Shown: in pieces, positions 52,920-60,408 of the stretch
Layout of the letters: every line of letters begins with the position of its first letter
Position numbering within the stretch: the stretch's first letter is position 1
Assembly (NCBI RefSeq): GCF_000020325.1
Contig: NC_010730.1
Coordinates: 1,199,501-1,263,500 of the forward strand
Length of the DNA: 64,000 bases
From: Sulfurihydrogenibium sp. YO3AOP1
GTDB taxonomy: Bacteria > Aquificota > Aquificia > Aquificales > Hydrogenothermaceae
Direction: 5' to 3'
Position numbers and translations under genes: made by a program
Notes under the pieces: generated by a model
Told to the model about the DNA's origin: nothing
What the model saw: the letters and a program-made list of their open reading frames with translations, nothing else
Databases searched by the model: none

Positions 52920-54030
52920 TGTATTTTTTATCTATTTCTCCGATGTATATCTCTGTCGGTCTTATAAGTTTGTTGTCTGTTATATATTCCTTCCAATGGG
53001 CAAGCCATCCGCTTACTCTTGCTAATGCAAACAATGAAGTGTACATATCTTCGCCAAATCCAAGATATTTATATACTAAGCCTGAATAAAAATCTACGTT
53101 TGGATACACACCTTTATGTGATAGTTTTTCTAAAACATACTTTTCAACTTCTTGGGCGATGGAGTATAGATTTCTTAGCTCTTCATCTTTGATTTCTAAA
53201 TTTTCTAATATTTTTTTAAGAAGTTTTGCTCTTGGGTCGTAGGTTTTATAAATTCTGTGCCCAAAGCCGGGAATTTTTTTCTTGCTTTCAAGTTTTTCAT
53301 CTATATATTTTTTGACGTTTTGTAAGCTTTCTATTTCTTTAAACATTTTTATAACGTCTTCATTTGCTCCACCGTGTAATGGTCCTGACAAAGCACCGAT
53401 AGCAGAAGATATAACAGTAAATGGGTCAGCCAAGGTAGAGCCAACAACAATGGCTGCAAAAGTGGATGCGTTCATGCTATGCTCTGCATGAAGAATTAAG
53501 CATTTTTCAAGAATTTCAACCTTTTCCTTAGTTGGTTTTTGTCCAAAATACATGTATAGAAAATTTTCTACATAATCAAAATCCGGATTTGGTTCTAATG
53601 GATTATCGCCGTTTCTAATTCTATTCCAATTTGCTATTATCAAAGGGATTTTTGCTAAAAGCTTTACGATGGATAGATATTGATAATCTTCATTTAAGAC
53701 ATTTTCTTTTTTATAAAACATTCCAAGACAAGATACGACAGATTGCAAGACTTCTATCGGATGTGCCTTTTCTGGAAAGTTTTTCATCACATCAATAATC
53801 CGAAATTTTAATCTGCTGTGAAGTTTAATATCTTTTTTAAAATTTTCATACTCGGCTTTAGATGGTAAATCTCCAAAAATTAAAAGATAGACAGTTTCTA
53901 AATATTTTGATTTTTCGAATAATTCTTCTACATCATATCCTCTGTATATAAGCTTTCCATTTTTTCCATCAAGCAAGCAAATTTTTGTATAAGCTACAGG
54001 TACATCTGCCAATCCGGGTATTATATCCAT
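52903..54030 (-). CDS. gltA: Citrate synthase
   Basis: Condenses oxaloacetate and acetyl-CoA to citrate. The 375-residue type I-like bacterial or archaeal form has the three catalytic positions: His in LHAEHSMNASTF, His in GPLHGGANEDV with GFGHRIYKTYDPRA, and Asp in PNVDFYSG. In Aquificota that fix carbon by the reductive TCA cycle the citrate-cleaving step uses ATP citrate lyase or citryl-CoA enzymes, one of which (citryl-CoA lyase) is homologous to citrate synthase; this protein keeps the synthase residues, but the direction of use is not shown. Followed by GT9, preceded by the sigma-factor gene 9 bases away. Confidence 0.88.
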   Translation of the reverse strand: MDIIPGLADVPVAYTKICLLDGKNGKLIYRGYDVEELFEKSKYLETVYLLIFGDLPSKAEYENFKKDIKLHSRLKFRIIDVMKNFPEKAHPIEVLQSVVSCLGMFYKKENVLNEDYQYLSIVKLLAKIPLIIANWNRIRNGDNPLEPNPDFDYVENFLYMYFGQKPTKEKVEILEKCLILHAEHSMNASTFAAIVVGSTLADPFTVISSAIGALSGPLHGGANEDVIKMFKEIESLQNVKKYIDEKLESKKKIPGFGHRIYKTYDPRAKLLKKILENLEIKDEELRNLYSIAQEVEKYVLEKLSHKGVYPNVDFYSGLVYKYLGFGEDMYTSLFALARVSGWLAHWKEYITDNKLIRPTEIYIGEIDKKYNDRKV

Positions 54031-54039
54031 AACTAAGCC

Positions 54040-54885
54040 TTATGATAAGAAATCTTTTAAATGCTTTTTTAAAGCGACAGCTTTCAACTTTTTTAATGCT
54101 CTTTGTTCTAACTGTCTGACTCTTTCTCTTGATATTCCGAGCTTTTCTCCTACTTCTTCCAAAGTCTTTGGCTCTTCCCCATCTAATCCGTATCTCATTT
54201 TTATAATTTCTTTTTCCCTTTCATCTAAAACATCTAACATACTTTCCAATTCTTTATGAATTGTCTCTTCTATCAACTCTTTCTCGATATCTTCTGTTCC
54301 TTTTTTAGACAAAACATCTAATAAAGTAAAATCTTCTTCACCACCTTCACCAAGTGGCATATCAAGCGAAATTGGTAATCTAACTATTGATAGTGCATTT
54401 TTTACTTTTTTAACAGACGTATTTAATCTTTTTGCGATTTCTTCTTCCGTAGGTTCTCTTCCAAGCTCTTCTTTTAATTTTTCATAAGTTTCTTTAACTT
54501 TTGCTATAAATAATGACTCTTTAACCGGTATTCTAACTGCTCCTGTTTGTTGGAATATTGTTTGCATTATTGCTTGCCTGATCCACCAAACAGCGTAAGA
54601 TATAAATTTAACATTTTTATCCGGGTCAAATCTTTTTGCAGCTTCAATCAATCCTAAGTTGCCTGCAGCTATTAAGTCAGTTAAAGGTACACCCCAACCC
54701 ATAAAGTTTTTAGCTATGCTCACAACAAATCTTAAATTTCCTTCAACAAGTTTCTTTAAAGCTTCTTTATCCCCTTGTTTAGCTCTTATGGCAAGCTCTT
54801 TTTCTTCTTCAGGAGAAAGCATAGGATGCTTTCCCATCTGTTGCATATATAATTGTAATGTTGTCAATTCATCTTGTTCAGCCAT
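54040..54885 (-). CDS. RpoD-family sigma factor, short (group 2-like)
   Basis: A 281-residue sigma-70-family factor: region 1.2 (LTTLQLYMQQMGKHPMLSPEEE), region 2 with LRFVVSIAKNFMGWGVPLTDLIAAGNLGL and FISYAVWWIRQAI, region 3 (VRIPVKESLFIAKVKETYEKL) and region 4 with ERVRQLEQRALKKLK. Region 1.1 is absent, so it resembles a group 2 or RpoS-like factor rather than the long primary sigma. Its -10-reading helix is of the standard type and would read the TTGACA/TATAAT promoters seen in this window. It could also be the sole vegetative factor of the lineage, which the window cannot tell. Confidence 0.9.
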   Translation of the reverse strand: MAEQDELTTLQLYMQQMGKHPMLSPEEEKELAIRAKQGDKEALKKLVEGNLRFVVSIAKNFMGWGVPLTDLIAAGNLGLIEAAKRFDPDKNVKFISYAVWWIRQAIMQTIFQQTGAVRIPVKESLFIAKVKETYEKLKEELGREPTEEEIAKRLNTSVKKVKNALSIVRLPISLDMPLGEGGEEDFTLLDVLSKKGTEDIEKELIEETIHKELESMLDVLDEREKEIIKMRYGLDGEEPKTLEEVGEKLGISRERVRQLEQRALKKLKAVALKKHLKDFLS

Positions 54886-54961
54886 AGGTATTTACCTCTA
54901 AGTTTACAGTTTGCCTAATTATTCACCTTAAAATAAAATTTATCAATGATTTTTCTCAAAT

Positions 54962-55540
54962 TCAGTTTAAAAATTCTATACTACCATCAGAAAATTCAAC
55001 TTTATTAAACTTAAGCTCTACTTTAATTTCGTTTAAGCTTGCATCTTTAACATATCTTAAATTTGGCTTATCATCTTCATAGATAATTTCTAATGTCTTT
55101 CTAAAGGTTTCTCCCGGTCTAATTTTGTTGGTTTTTAGTATATCTAATGGTTTATAAACTTTTATAGGTTGAACTAACAGCTCGTTTCCATTTTTATCAT
55201 AAACAATAAGGTTTCCATAAATCACATCTACATCTTTTTTAAAATTGCTTGTAATGTTAAAAACAAACAGTATCTTATCGTCTCTATCATAAAGTTTATT
55301 CTCGCCTTTATGGAATTTTTTTTCTAATAAAACATATTCAACTGCCGGCTTATTTTCATTTAGAAGTATAGATTCTTTTTGTTTATTTTGAATGATAGGT
55401 CTGCCTTCCAACTGGTTAAGTCTGTCTTCGAGCTGTTTAACTTTTTGTTCAAGTTGATTTACCCTATCTTCTAAGCTGTTAGCTGTTGAAAAATATGCTA
55501 CTGTTAAGACGCTTAAAAAGATGGCAGTTGCTTTTTTCAT
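54962..55540 (-). CDS. Secreted coiled-coil protein of unknown function
   Basis: A 192-residue exported protein: signal peptide (KKATAIFLSVLTVAYFSTANS), then a coiled coil of regular heptads (LEDRVNQLEQKVKQLEDRLNQL) and a beta-rich domain of about 120 residues (KILFVFNITSNFKKDVDVIYGNLIVYD). ATG 55540 follows GGAGAAAG; a longer in-frame start at 55585 would put charged residues before the signal. The ending resembles extracellular domains seen in DUF-type outer envelope proteins, but no family is recognised. Confidence 0.65.
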   Translation of the reverse strand: MKKATAIFLSVLTVAYFSTANSLEDRVNQLEQKVKQLEDRLNQLEGRPIIQNKQKESILLNENKPAVEYVLLEKKFHKGENKLYDRDDKILFVFNITSNFKKDVDVIYGNLIVYDKNGNELLVQPIKVYKPLDILKTNKIRPGETFRKTLEIIYEDDKPNLRYVKDASLNEIKVELKFNKVEFSDGSIEFLN

Positions 55541-55611
55541 TGTCTTTCTCCGTTTTGAAATAGGTTTTAAAGATAAGTATATCATATTTTAGTATCTTAT
55601 CTCATATGTTA

Positions 55612-55654
55612 AAGAGTGTTCCAAAATTCTCGTAAGCTTACATTTTTTGTCATC
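55612..55654. repeat. Left part of a MITE-like repeat, interrupted by IS110
   Basis: AGAGTGTTCCAAAATTCTCG to GTCATC at 55649-55654; its continuation CTGAGGACGCAAGTCCG resumes at 56921 after the IS110. The two halves together match the complete copy at 51663. Confidence 0.85.
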
Positions 55655-55714
55655 GTATATTAAATATACTAAAAATTTTTTAAACTATAAGAGAATAAGT
55701 TTTATAATAATTAT

Positions 55715-55890
55715 AGACATGGGAGAAAAAAAGAAGGACAGATCAAGTTTCTGTCATTGGTCTTTTAAGACCGATCAGGATGTTTTAGACTGTCCTTCCT
55801 CTACTTCCTAAAACCTGAATCAGAACATTAGGCTTTTAAGCCTGTATTTAACTACGATGATAGGTTATCAGGAAGTTTCTTTCATGTCAA
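55715..55890 (+). ncRNA. Predicted IS110 bridge RNA
   Basis: A -10-like TATAAT at 55703-55708 predicts a start near 55715. Two stem-loops have identical geometry, GGTCTTTTAAGACC (55759-55772) and AGGCTTTTAAGCCT (55830-55843), each flanked on both sides by guide-like segments. First loop: TGTCAT (55752-55757) equals the left target, and TCAGGATG (55775-55782) is complementary to CATCCTGA of the right target. Second loop: AGAACAT (55822-55828) equals the right end of the element, and TACGATG (55853-55859) is complementary to CATCGTA at its left end. This is the target-loop and donor-loop layout known for the IS110-family bridge RNA of IS621. Limits are approximate. Confidence 0.8.
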
Positions 55891-55915
55891 GTATTTTATG
55901 AAAGGAGGTACTATT

Positions 55916-56902
55916 ATGAACAGCTACAAAATTGTTATAGGAGTTGATGTATCTAAAAACTCATTCACTGCTACAGTTTTGTATGATAACAAGAAAGAAA
56001 CTTTTGAAGTTAAATCTGACCCAGTTGAGTTTGAAATGAAAGTAAAGCCTTACCTTAAGAAGTTTAAAAAGTCAGATATGCTTATCATAATGGAGCATAC
56101 GGGAGTTTACCATTTAAAGCTTGCTAATTATCTGTATGAAAATGACTATAAAGTAGCAGTAGTAAATCCATTTTCAATAAAGAAATTTATGGAAGCTAAA
56201 ATGACAAGAGTTAAAACAGATAAAGCTGATTCATTCTTTATAGCAGAGTATGGAAGAACGTTTTTCGATGGAGAGCTTTATAAACCAAAATCAGATGTAG
56301 AAAAAGAAATAGAAGTAAAACTAAAGATATTGGAAGACTTACAACAGCAGCTTACAATGCTAAGAAACAAAAGAGAATCATTAAGTCATGTACCAATGAA
56401 AAAATTGAAAGAGAATTTAGAATATTACGATGAGCTAATTAGAAAAATAGAAAAAAACATAAAAGAACTTGAGAAAGAGATAAAAGAATTGTCTAAGAAG
56501 AATTATCAAGAGGAATACAAACTTTTAAAAAGTATACCTGGTATAAGTGATAGGACTATAGGAATGATAATATCAGTATATGGAAATTTTGAAAGATTTA
56601 AGAGTGTAAAAGATATATCGAGTTTTATAGGAATTAATCCAAGCCCATATGAAAGTGCAGCATGTGTAAAGAAAAGTGGCTGGATAAAAAAGATGGGAAA
56701 TCCATATGCAAGAAAGATATTATACATGGCAGCATTATCAGCAATAAGGTTTAACAAATACTGCAGAGAATTATACGAAAGATTAGTAAGTAAAGGTAAG
56801 GCTAAAAAGTTAGCATTAGTAGCTGTAGCACATAAGTTATTAAGGCAGGCATATGGTGTATTAAAGAATAAAAGACCATTTGATGAAAATTTTTGTACTT
56901 GA
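55916..56902 (+). CDS. IS110-family DEDD recombinase
   Basis: A 328-residue RNA-guided recombinase. The N-terminal RuvC-like DEDD domain has Asp in VIGVDVSKNSF, Glu in LIIMEHTGVYH and the Asp pair in RVKTDKADSFFIAEY; a coiled coil follows at about 125-195; the C-terminal Transposase_20 domain has LKSIPGISDRTIGMI, FIGINPSPYESA and a GNPYARKILYMAAL segment with the predicted serine region. Start ATG 55916 follows AAAGGAGG at 55901-55908; an upstream ATG at 55898 is too early. The gene ends 14 bases before the element's right end. Confidence 0.95.
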   Translation: MNSYKIVIGVDVSKNSFTATVLYDNKKETFEVKSDPVEFEMKVKPYLKKFKKSDMLIIMEHTGVYHLKLANYLYENDYKVAVVNPFSIKKFMEAKMTRVKTDKADSFFIAEYGRTFFDGELYKPKSDVEKEIEVKLKILEDLQQQLTMLRNKRESLSHVPMKKLKENLEYYDELIRKIEKNIKELEKEIKELSKKNYQEEYKLLKSIPGISDRTIGMIISVYGNFERFKSVKDISSFIGINPSPYESAACVKKSGWIKKMGNPYARKILYMAALSAIRFNKYCRELYERLVSKGKAKKLALVAVAHKLLRQAYGVLKNKRPFDENFCT

Positions 56903-56916
56903 CATTTAACATAGAA

Positions 56917-57080
56917 CATCCTGAGGACGCAAGTCCGAAGGATCTCCTCTTTCAAAAAGTGAGAAAGTGAATAGAGGCAATTCATGAATTGCCTATACAG
57001 TGAATAAATTAGAGGGTAAGAAGACGGAGATTCTTTGCCTGCTGCAGAATGACGATGTTGATTTTTGCAAGCATTCTCAT
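56917..57080. repeat. Right part of the IS110-interrupted repeat
   Basis: CATCCTGAGGACGCAAGTCC from 56917, a palindrome GGCAATTCATGAATTGCC near 56975, GAGATTCTTTGCCTGCTG from 57029 and a closing TTTTTGCAAGCATTCTC. Joined to 55612-55654 it gives a complete copy of the family. Confidence 0.8.
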
Positions 57081-57203
57081 GATTTACACTTTAAAAACAG
57101 TTCAATTTATTTTACATCTCGCATTAACCATTTCGCATAGGTTCTATAAGACTATTAAAAGATGTCATGTTAAAACTGCTGATAAATCTGTTTTTCTTTT
57201 CTC

Positions 57204-57231
57204 TTGATTTTCGGTTTTTTTTCGGTATAAT
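57204..57231 (+). promoter_or_regulatory. Putative promoter, possibly the ancestral lexA promoter
   Basis: TTGATT at 57204-57209 and TATAAT at 57226-57231, spacer 16. Two direct TTTTCGGT repeats lie in the spacer (from 57208 and from 57218), a possible operator. It serves the tnpB gene now; before insertion of that element it may have served lexA. The rest of the 258-base gap before tnpB shows no gene. Confidence 0.4.
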
Positions 57232-57338
57232 TATATACTAAAGGAGTTTAATAACAGTTGCCATTTTCTGTAAAAAAGTGTGCATGATGATACGGAAACA
57301 AGAAAATGTAGAATTGTAAGTAGAAAAGAGGCAAAAAT

Positions 57339-59012
57339 ATGATAACCTTGCAATGCCAACTTGAGTTTGAAAATAGGCAAGATAAAGAGATTATATTAGA
57401 TTTAATGCGTAGATTCTCATCAGCAAGTAGATACGCATATCAAAGATTATTAGAAGGCAAAAAAAGAAAAGATTTAAAAAAGCAGTTATCAAGATTGTTT
57501 AATATAAATACAAGATATTCAGATGATGCTATATTCTTAGCACAGTCAATAATTTTGTTATACAAAGAAAGACAGCAAAATCCAAAAAAAGTTATCTTTG
57601 GTTCAAGGAAATTATTTGAGCAACTAAAGAAAAATCATTTAACAGGAAAAAGAAGAAAAGAGTTAAAAGCAAAATGGAAAGAAAGCAGACAAGGGAATTT
57701 GTATTCAAGAGGAGATAAATCTAAGCAAGGAAATCTAAATTTAAGATTTCATCGGATTAATAATGAGCTTTACTTGAGAATAAACACAGGAGATAGACAA
57801 TATATCTACGCAAGAGTAATTAGAAGCGTTAAAAGGGAAAAAAATAAATGGATAGATTTTGTGTTTATGTTAGAAAATGCATATCAGACAGATGAATGGT
57901 TTGCGTATAGTGTTAGATTAAAAACAAAAAACAGCAAAATATACGCTTTTATATCCATAGAAGAAAAACTACCACCTATTACAATCAAAAGAGACAATGG
58001 TATTATAGGCATAGATGTAAACGCATATCCATTTCATCTTGCACTATCTTTTACAAGTAAAGATGGAAATTTAGAGAAATATCAAAGCATTAATTTAAAT
58101 GAATTATTAGAAGCAAACTCAGAAAAAAGACAGTACTTAGAATGGCTAATAGCACATAAGATAATAAAGATAGCAAAAAAAGAGAATAAAGCTATCGCTA
58201 TCGAAAATTTAAATAAACTACCAAAAGGTAAAAGAGGAGATGGATTTGCAAAGCTAAGAAGTAAATTACAGAAATGGAGCTATAAAAGATTATTAGACAA
58301 AATAGAAATATTAGCAAAAAGAAACGGGATAGAAATAAGAAAAGTCAATCCTGCATATACATCAGTAATTGGAAAGCTAAAATACTCGCCACAATACAAC
58401 ATAGACAAAGACATAGCAGGAGCTTACGTAATAGCAAGAAGAGGATTAGGATATAAAGAAAAATTACCAAAAAATTATAAAGAACTGTTAAATGATATTG
58501 ATTTTCTGTCATACACCATCGCAAGAATTGAAGATAGTATTACAAAATTAAAACAAAAGATAAAAGAAGAGAAAAATGAATATAAGAGAAGCAAAATTAA
58601 AAGCAAATTAGCAAAACTAAGAAAAAACCTAAAAACACTACAAAACCACGTCTCACGTTTCACGTCTCCCGTTTCACGTTCAGAAAGTGGAAAGAGCAAG
58701 ACAGCTACCCAACATCCTGTCAACCAACGGAAGGAACAGGTGAGGGGTCTGCCTACAGGTAGACATAAAAGCTGGCAAGTTCTTTCCATAGCCTTAGCCT
58801 TCTGCTGTTTTGAAAGATCGTATAGAGATCTTTCTCCTTTGAATCGTGTAATCGTTTCAAAGGATTGGACAGTAGTGGCTAATAGGTTAGCTCCTGTACT
58901 TGGTGCAGGGACTATGACACTTCCCAAATACCGCCTGTTGGGGTCGGAAGTGTCTGAAATGGCGGAATACAAATACCCCAACCCAAGCTGTAGTTTTATA
59001 CAGTTTGGTTGA
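57339..59012 (+). CDS. tnpB: TnpB RNA-guided nuclease (IS605-type OrfB), variant without zinc finger
   Basis: A 557-residue TnpB-family protein. A wedge/REC-like N-terminal half is followed by a split RuvC domain with the three catalytic acids: Asp226 in IIGIDVNAYPFH, Glu289 in AIAIENLNKLPKG and Asp358 in NIDKDIAGAYVIARRG. The usual four-Cys zinc finger between the second and third motifs is absent. Past residue about 365 the frame continues through a Lys-rich coiled coil and then, after about residue 435, a stretch that looks like structured RNA rather than protein, so the tail may not be functional. No tnpA is adjacent, so the element is non-autonomous or domesticated. RNA-guided DNA cleavage is known for the family. 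Confidence 0.83.
   Translation: MITLQCQLEFENRQDKEIILDLMRRFSSASRYAYQRLLEGKKRKDLKKQLSRLFNINTRYSDDAIFLAQSIILLYKERQQNPKKVIFGSRKLFEQLKKNHLTGKRRKELKAKWKESRQGNLYSRGDKSKQGNLNLRFHRINNELYLRINTGDRQYIYARVIRSVKREKNKWIDFVFMLENAYQTDEWFAYSVRLKTKNSKIYAFISIEEKLPPITIKRDNGIIGIDVNAYPFHLALSFTSKDGNLEKYQSINLNELLEANSEKRQYLEWLIAHKIIKIAKKENKAIAIENLNKLPKGKRGDGFAKLRSKLQKWSYKRLLDKIEILAKRNGIEIRKVNPAYTSVIGKLKYSPQYNIDKDIAGAYVIARRGLGYKEKLPKNYKELLNDIDFLSYTIARIEDSITKLKQKIKEEKNEYKRSKIKSKLAKLRKNLKTLQNHVSRFTSPVSRSESGKSKTATQHPVNQRKEQVRGLPTGRHKSWQVLSIALAFCCFERSYRDLSPLNRVIVSKDWTVVANRLAPVLGAGTMTLPKYRLLGSEVSEMAEYKYPNPSCSFIQFG
58640..59004 (+). ncRNA. Candidate TnpB guide RNA (reRNA/omega RNA)
   Basis: This stretch within the 3' part of tnpB is visibly richer in G and C than its surroundings and holds several hairpins: TCTGCC/GGTAGA near 58749, AAAGATC/GATCTTT near 58814-58834, CTTTGAA/TTTCAAAG near 58837-58862, ACACTTCC/GGAAGTGT near 58917-58953, and GGGGT/ACCCC near 58939-58980. 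TnpB guide RNAs overlap the 3' end of tnpB in this way, and their guide is the flank past the element's right end, here lexA leader sequence. The exact right end is not located. Confidence 0.6.
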
Positions 59013-59025
59013 CCAGGTGATAAAG

Positions 59026-59658
59026 ATGACAAAGAGACAGAAAGAAATCTTAGACTTTATCATTGAGTATTATCAGAAAAATGGATATTATCCTACTTTG
59101 ATGGAAATTGCAAAACATTTTAATCTTTCTGCTGTATCCACAATTCATGAACATCTCCAAAAGTTAGAGCAAGAGGGATATATAAAAAGATCCGGTAAGG
59201 GAAAAATTGAGATAGTTGAGAAGTCTCCAAAAAATGAAAATTCGTTTATTTTTCCATACTATGGAACAATCTCAGCAGGTAAGCCTATAGCTATAGAAAA
59301 CCAAACTTTTGAGTATATAGATTTGTCTGACATTTTAAGATGTGAAAACTGCTACGCTTTAAGAGTAAAAGGTAATTCCATGATAGGTGAGTTTATTTTA
59401 AATGATGATATCATCATCGTTGAAAACAGAAAAGAAGCACTAAACGGTGAAATAGTTGTGGCGGTTATTGATGGAGAGGAGACGACCTTGAAAAAATTTT
59501 ATAACTTAGGAAATGGCTATATTAAGCTTGTTCCTGCAAATCCAGACTATGAGCCTATGATTTATGAAGCTGATAGAGTAGAAATACAAGGTGTTTTGAA
59601 GGGCATTGTAAGAAGCTTTAAAGGTTTAAAAAAGGGGGCGTTGTATGATGAAGAGTAA
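59026..59658 (+). CDS. lexA: LexA repressor
   Basis: SOS repressor of 210 residues. The winged-helix domain (TKRQKEILDFIIEYYQKNGYYPTLMEIAKHF, STIHEHLQKLEQEGYI) is followed by the self-cleaving peptidase S24 domain with the Ala-Gly cleavage site in TISAGKPIAI, Ser118 in KGNSMIGEF and the Lys in TTLKKFY. ATG 59026 with AGGTGA upstream is chosen over TTG 59005. The TnpB element ends directly before it, so its promoter may have been displaced. It overlaps the next gene by 14 bases and heads a four-gene operon with a DNA polymerase. Confidence 0.93.
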   Translation: MTKRQKEILDFIIEYYQKNGYYPTLMEIAKHFNLSAVSTIHEHLQKLEQEGYIKRSGKGKIEIVEKSPKNENSFIFPYYGTISAGKPIAIENQTFEYIDLSDILRCENCYALRVKGNSMIGEFILNDDIIIVENRKEALNGEIVVAVIDGEETTLKKFYNLGNGYIKLVPANPDYEPMIYEADRVEIQGVLKGIVRSFKGLKKGALYDEE

Positions 59659-60175
59659 TTTAAAGAAAAGCAATTTAGACAAAATTCATATTTTGGACTT
59701 AGCTTTGACTTTAGAAAAAGAATGGAAAAAGCTTTCGATATCTGATACTGTACTTTTTTATCATAAGTTATGCTATACCTTTGCAAAAAAGTTTGATGAA
59801 GTTTATGTAATAGACTGTGGAAATTCTTTAAATCCGTATGGAATATCTTTATTAGCAAAATTTGATAGCAGAGATCCTTTCACGATTTTAAACAAAATAA
59901 AGATATCAAGAGTGTTTACTGTTTTTCAGCTTGATAGTGCAGTTTCTAAAGTTATAAGTAAAAATCCTAAAATTTTCCTCATCACAGAGCTTGATAAAAT
60001 TTTGTCTGACGAAAGCATCTCAAACCAGGAGAAAGTAGCTACAATAAAATCAGCCTTTAAAAAAATTAAAAAAACTAAAGCATCTGTGTTTATCACTTTT
60101 AATAAAAAAGTATACTATAAGCTTAGCAAGGAGATGGAGCTATGGGAAAAACAATCCCTTCCGCAACTGGGATAG
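59645..60175 (+). CDS. Degenerate RecA-superfamily protein in lexA operon
   Basis: A 176-residue protein with the RecA/RadB-like core order: a helix pair (VLFYHKLCYTFAKKF), a strand with VYVIDCGNSLNPYG (the position of IDTExxF in RadA), a SRVFTVFQLDSAV segment, and a Walker B-like strand KIFLITELDKIL followed by ASVFITFNKK. There is no GxxxxGKT P-loop; the expected place reads LSISDTVLFYHK. This recalls ImuA, the RecA-like partner of lexA-linked mutagenesis genes, but homology is inferred from fold pattern only. It overlaps lexA and the 88-residue gene by 14 and 34 bases. Confidence 0.65.
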   Translation: MMKSNLKKSNLDKIHILDLALTLEKEWKKLSISDTVLFYHKLCYTFAKKFDEVYVIDCGNSLNPYGISLLAKFDSRDPFTILNKIKISRVFTVFQLDSAVSKVISKNPKIFLITELDKILSDESISNQEKVATIKSAFKKIKKTKASVFITFNKKVYYKLSKEMELWEKQSLPQLG

Positions 60176-60408
60176 TGAGCTTAAAGCAAAAAGAGTATTC
60201 AGAGTTTAGAAAAGCATTGAGAAAAGAAGATAAAGAAGTCTTGGATAAACTTTTTGCTTATGCTAAATTTCATTCTCCAGCGATTGGCTGTTCTAATCAG
60301 TTTTTCCCAATGGAAAGCATAATCTTAAGCATGTTGATAGAGATGCAAAAAGAGATTGATAGATTGAAAGCACAGATAGAAAAAAATGAAAATATATCAA
60401 ATCCTTGA
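60142..60408 (+). CDS. 88-residue unknown protein between RecA-like and PolB genes
   Basis: A small soluble protein; the N-terminus GKTIPSATGIVSLKQKEYSE is followed by a helical region and a C-terminal coiled coil (LIEMQKEIDRLKAQIEKNE). One Cys and no known motif. GGAG precedes the ATG. It overlaps its neighbours on both sides (34 and 23 bases), so all four genes of the unit are translationally coupled. Possibly an adaptor, for instance to the sliding clamp, but no clear clamp-binding motif is seen. Confidence 0.6.
   Translation: MGKTIPSATGIVSLKQKEYSEFRKALRKEDKEVLDKLFAYAKFHSPAIGCSNQFFPMESIILSMLIEMQKEIDRLKAQIEKNENISNP

Larger units (their letters stand above)
55655..56916 (+). mobile_element. 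IS110-family element, intact
   Basis: Element between the two halves of one repeat, with CATC present at both junctions (55651-55654 and 56917-56920), so the exact crossover lies inside CATC. There are no long terminal inverted repeats, as is normal for IS110. The left end GTATATTAAATATAC is followed by a noncoding region of about 260 bases and one recombinase gene; the right end is short (GACATTTAACATAGAA). Total about 1.26 kb. Confidence 0.9.

Noticed and set aside
54040-54885. Calling this factor the primary RpoD
   Set aside because: Region 1.1 is absent and the length is short; a group 2 factor is equally likely without the rest of the genome.
59005-59025. TTG start giving lexA seven extra residues
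   Set aside because: No ribosome site at proper distance; ATG 59026 has AGGTGA and matches the LexA N-terminus.
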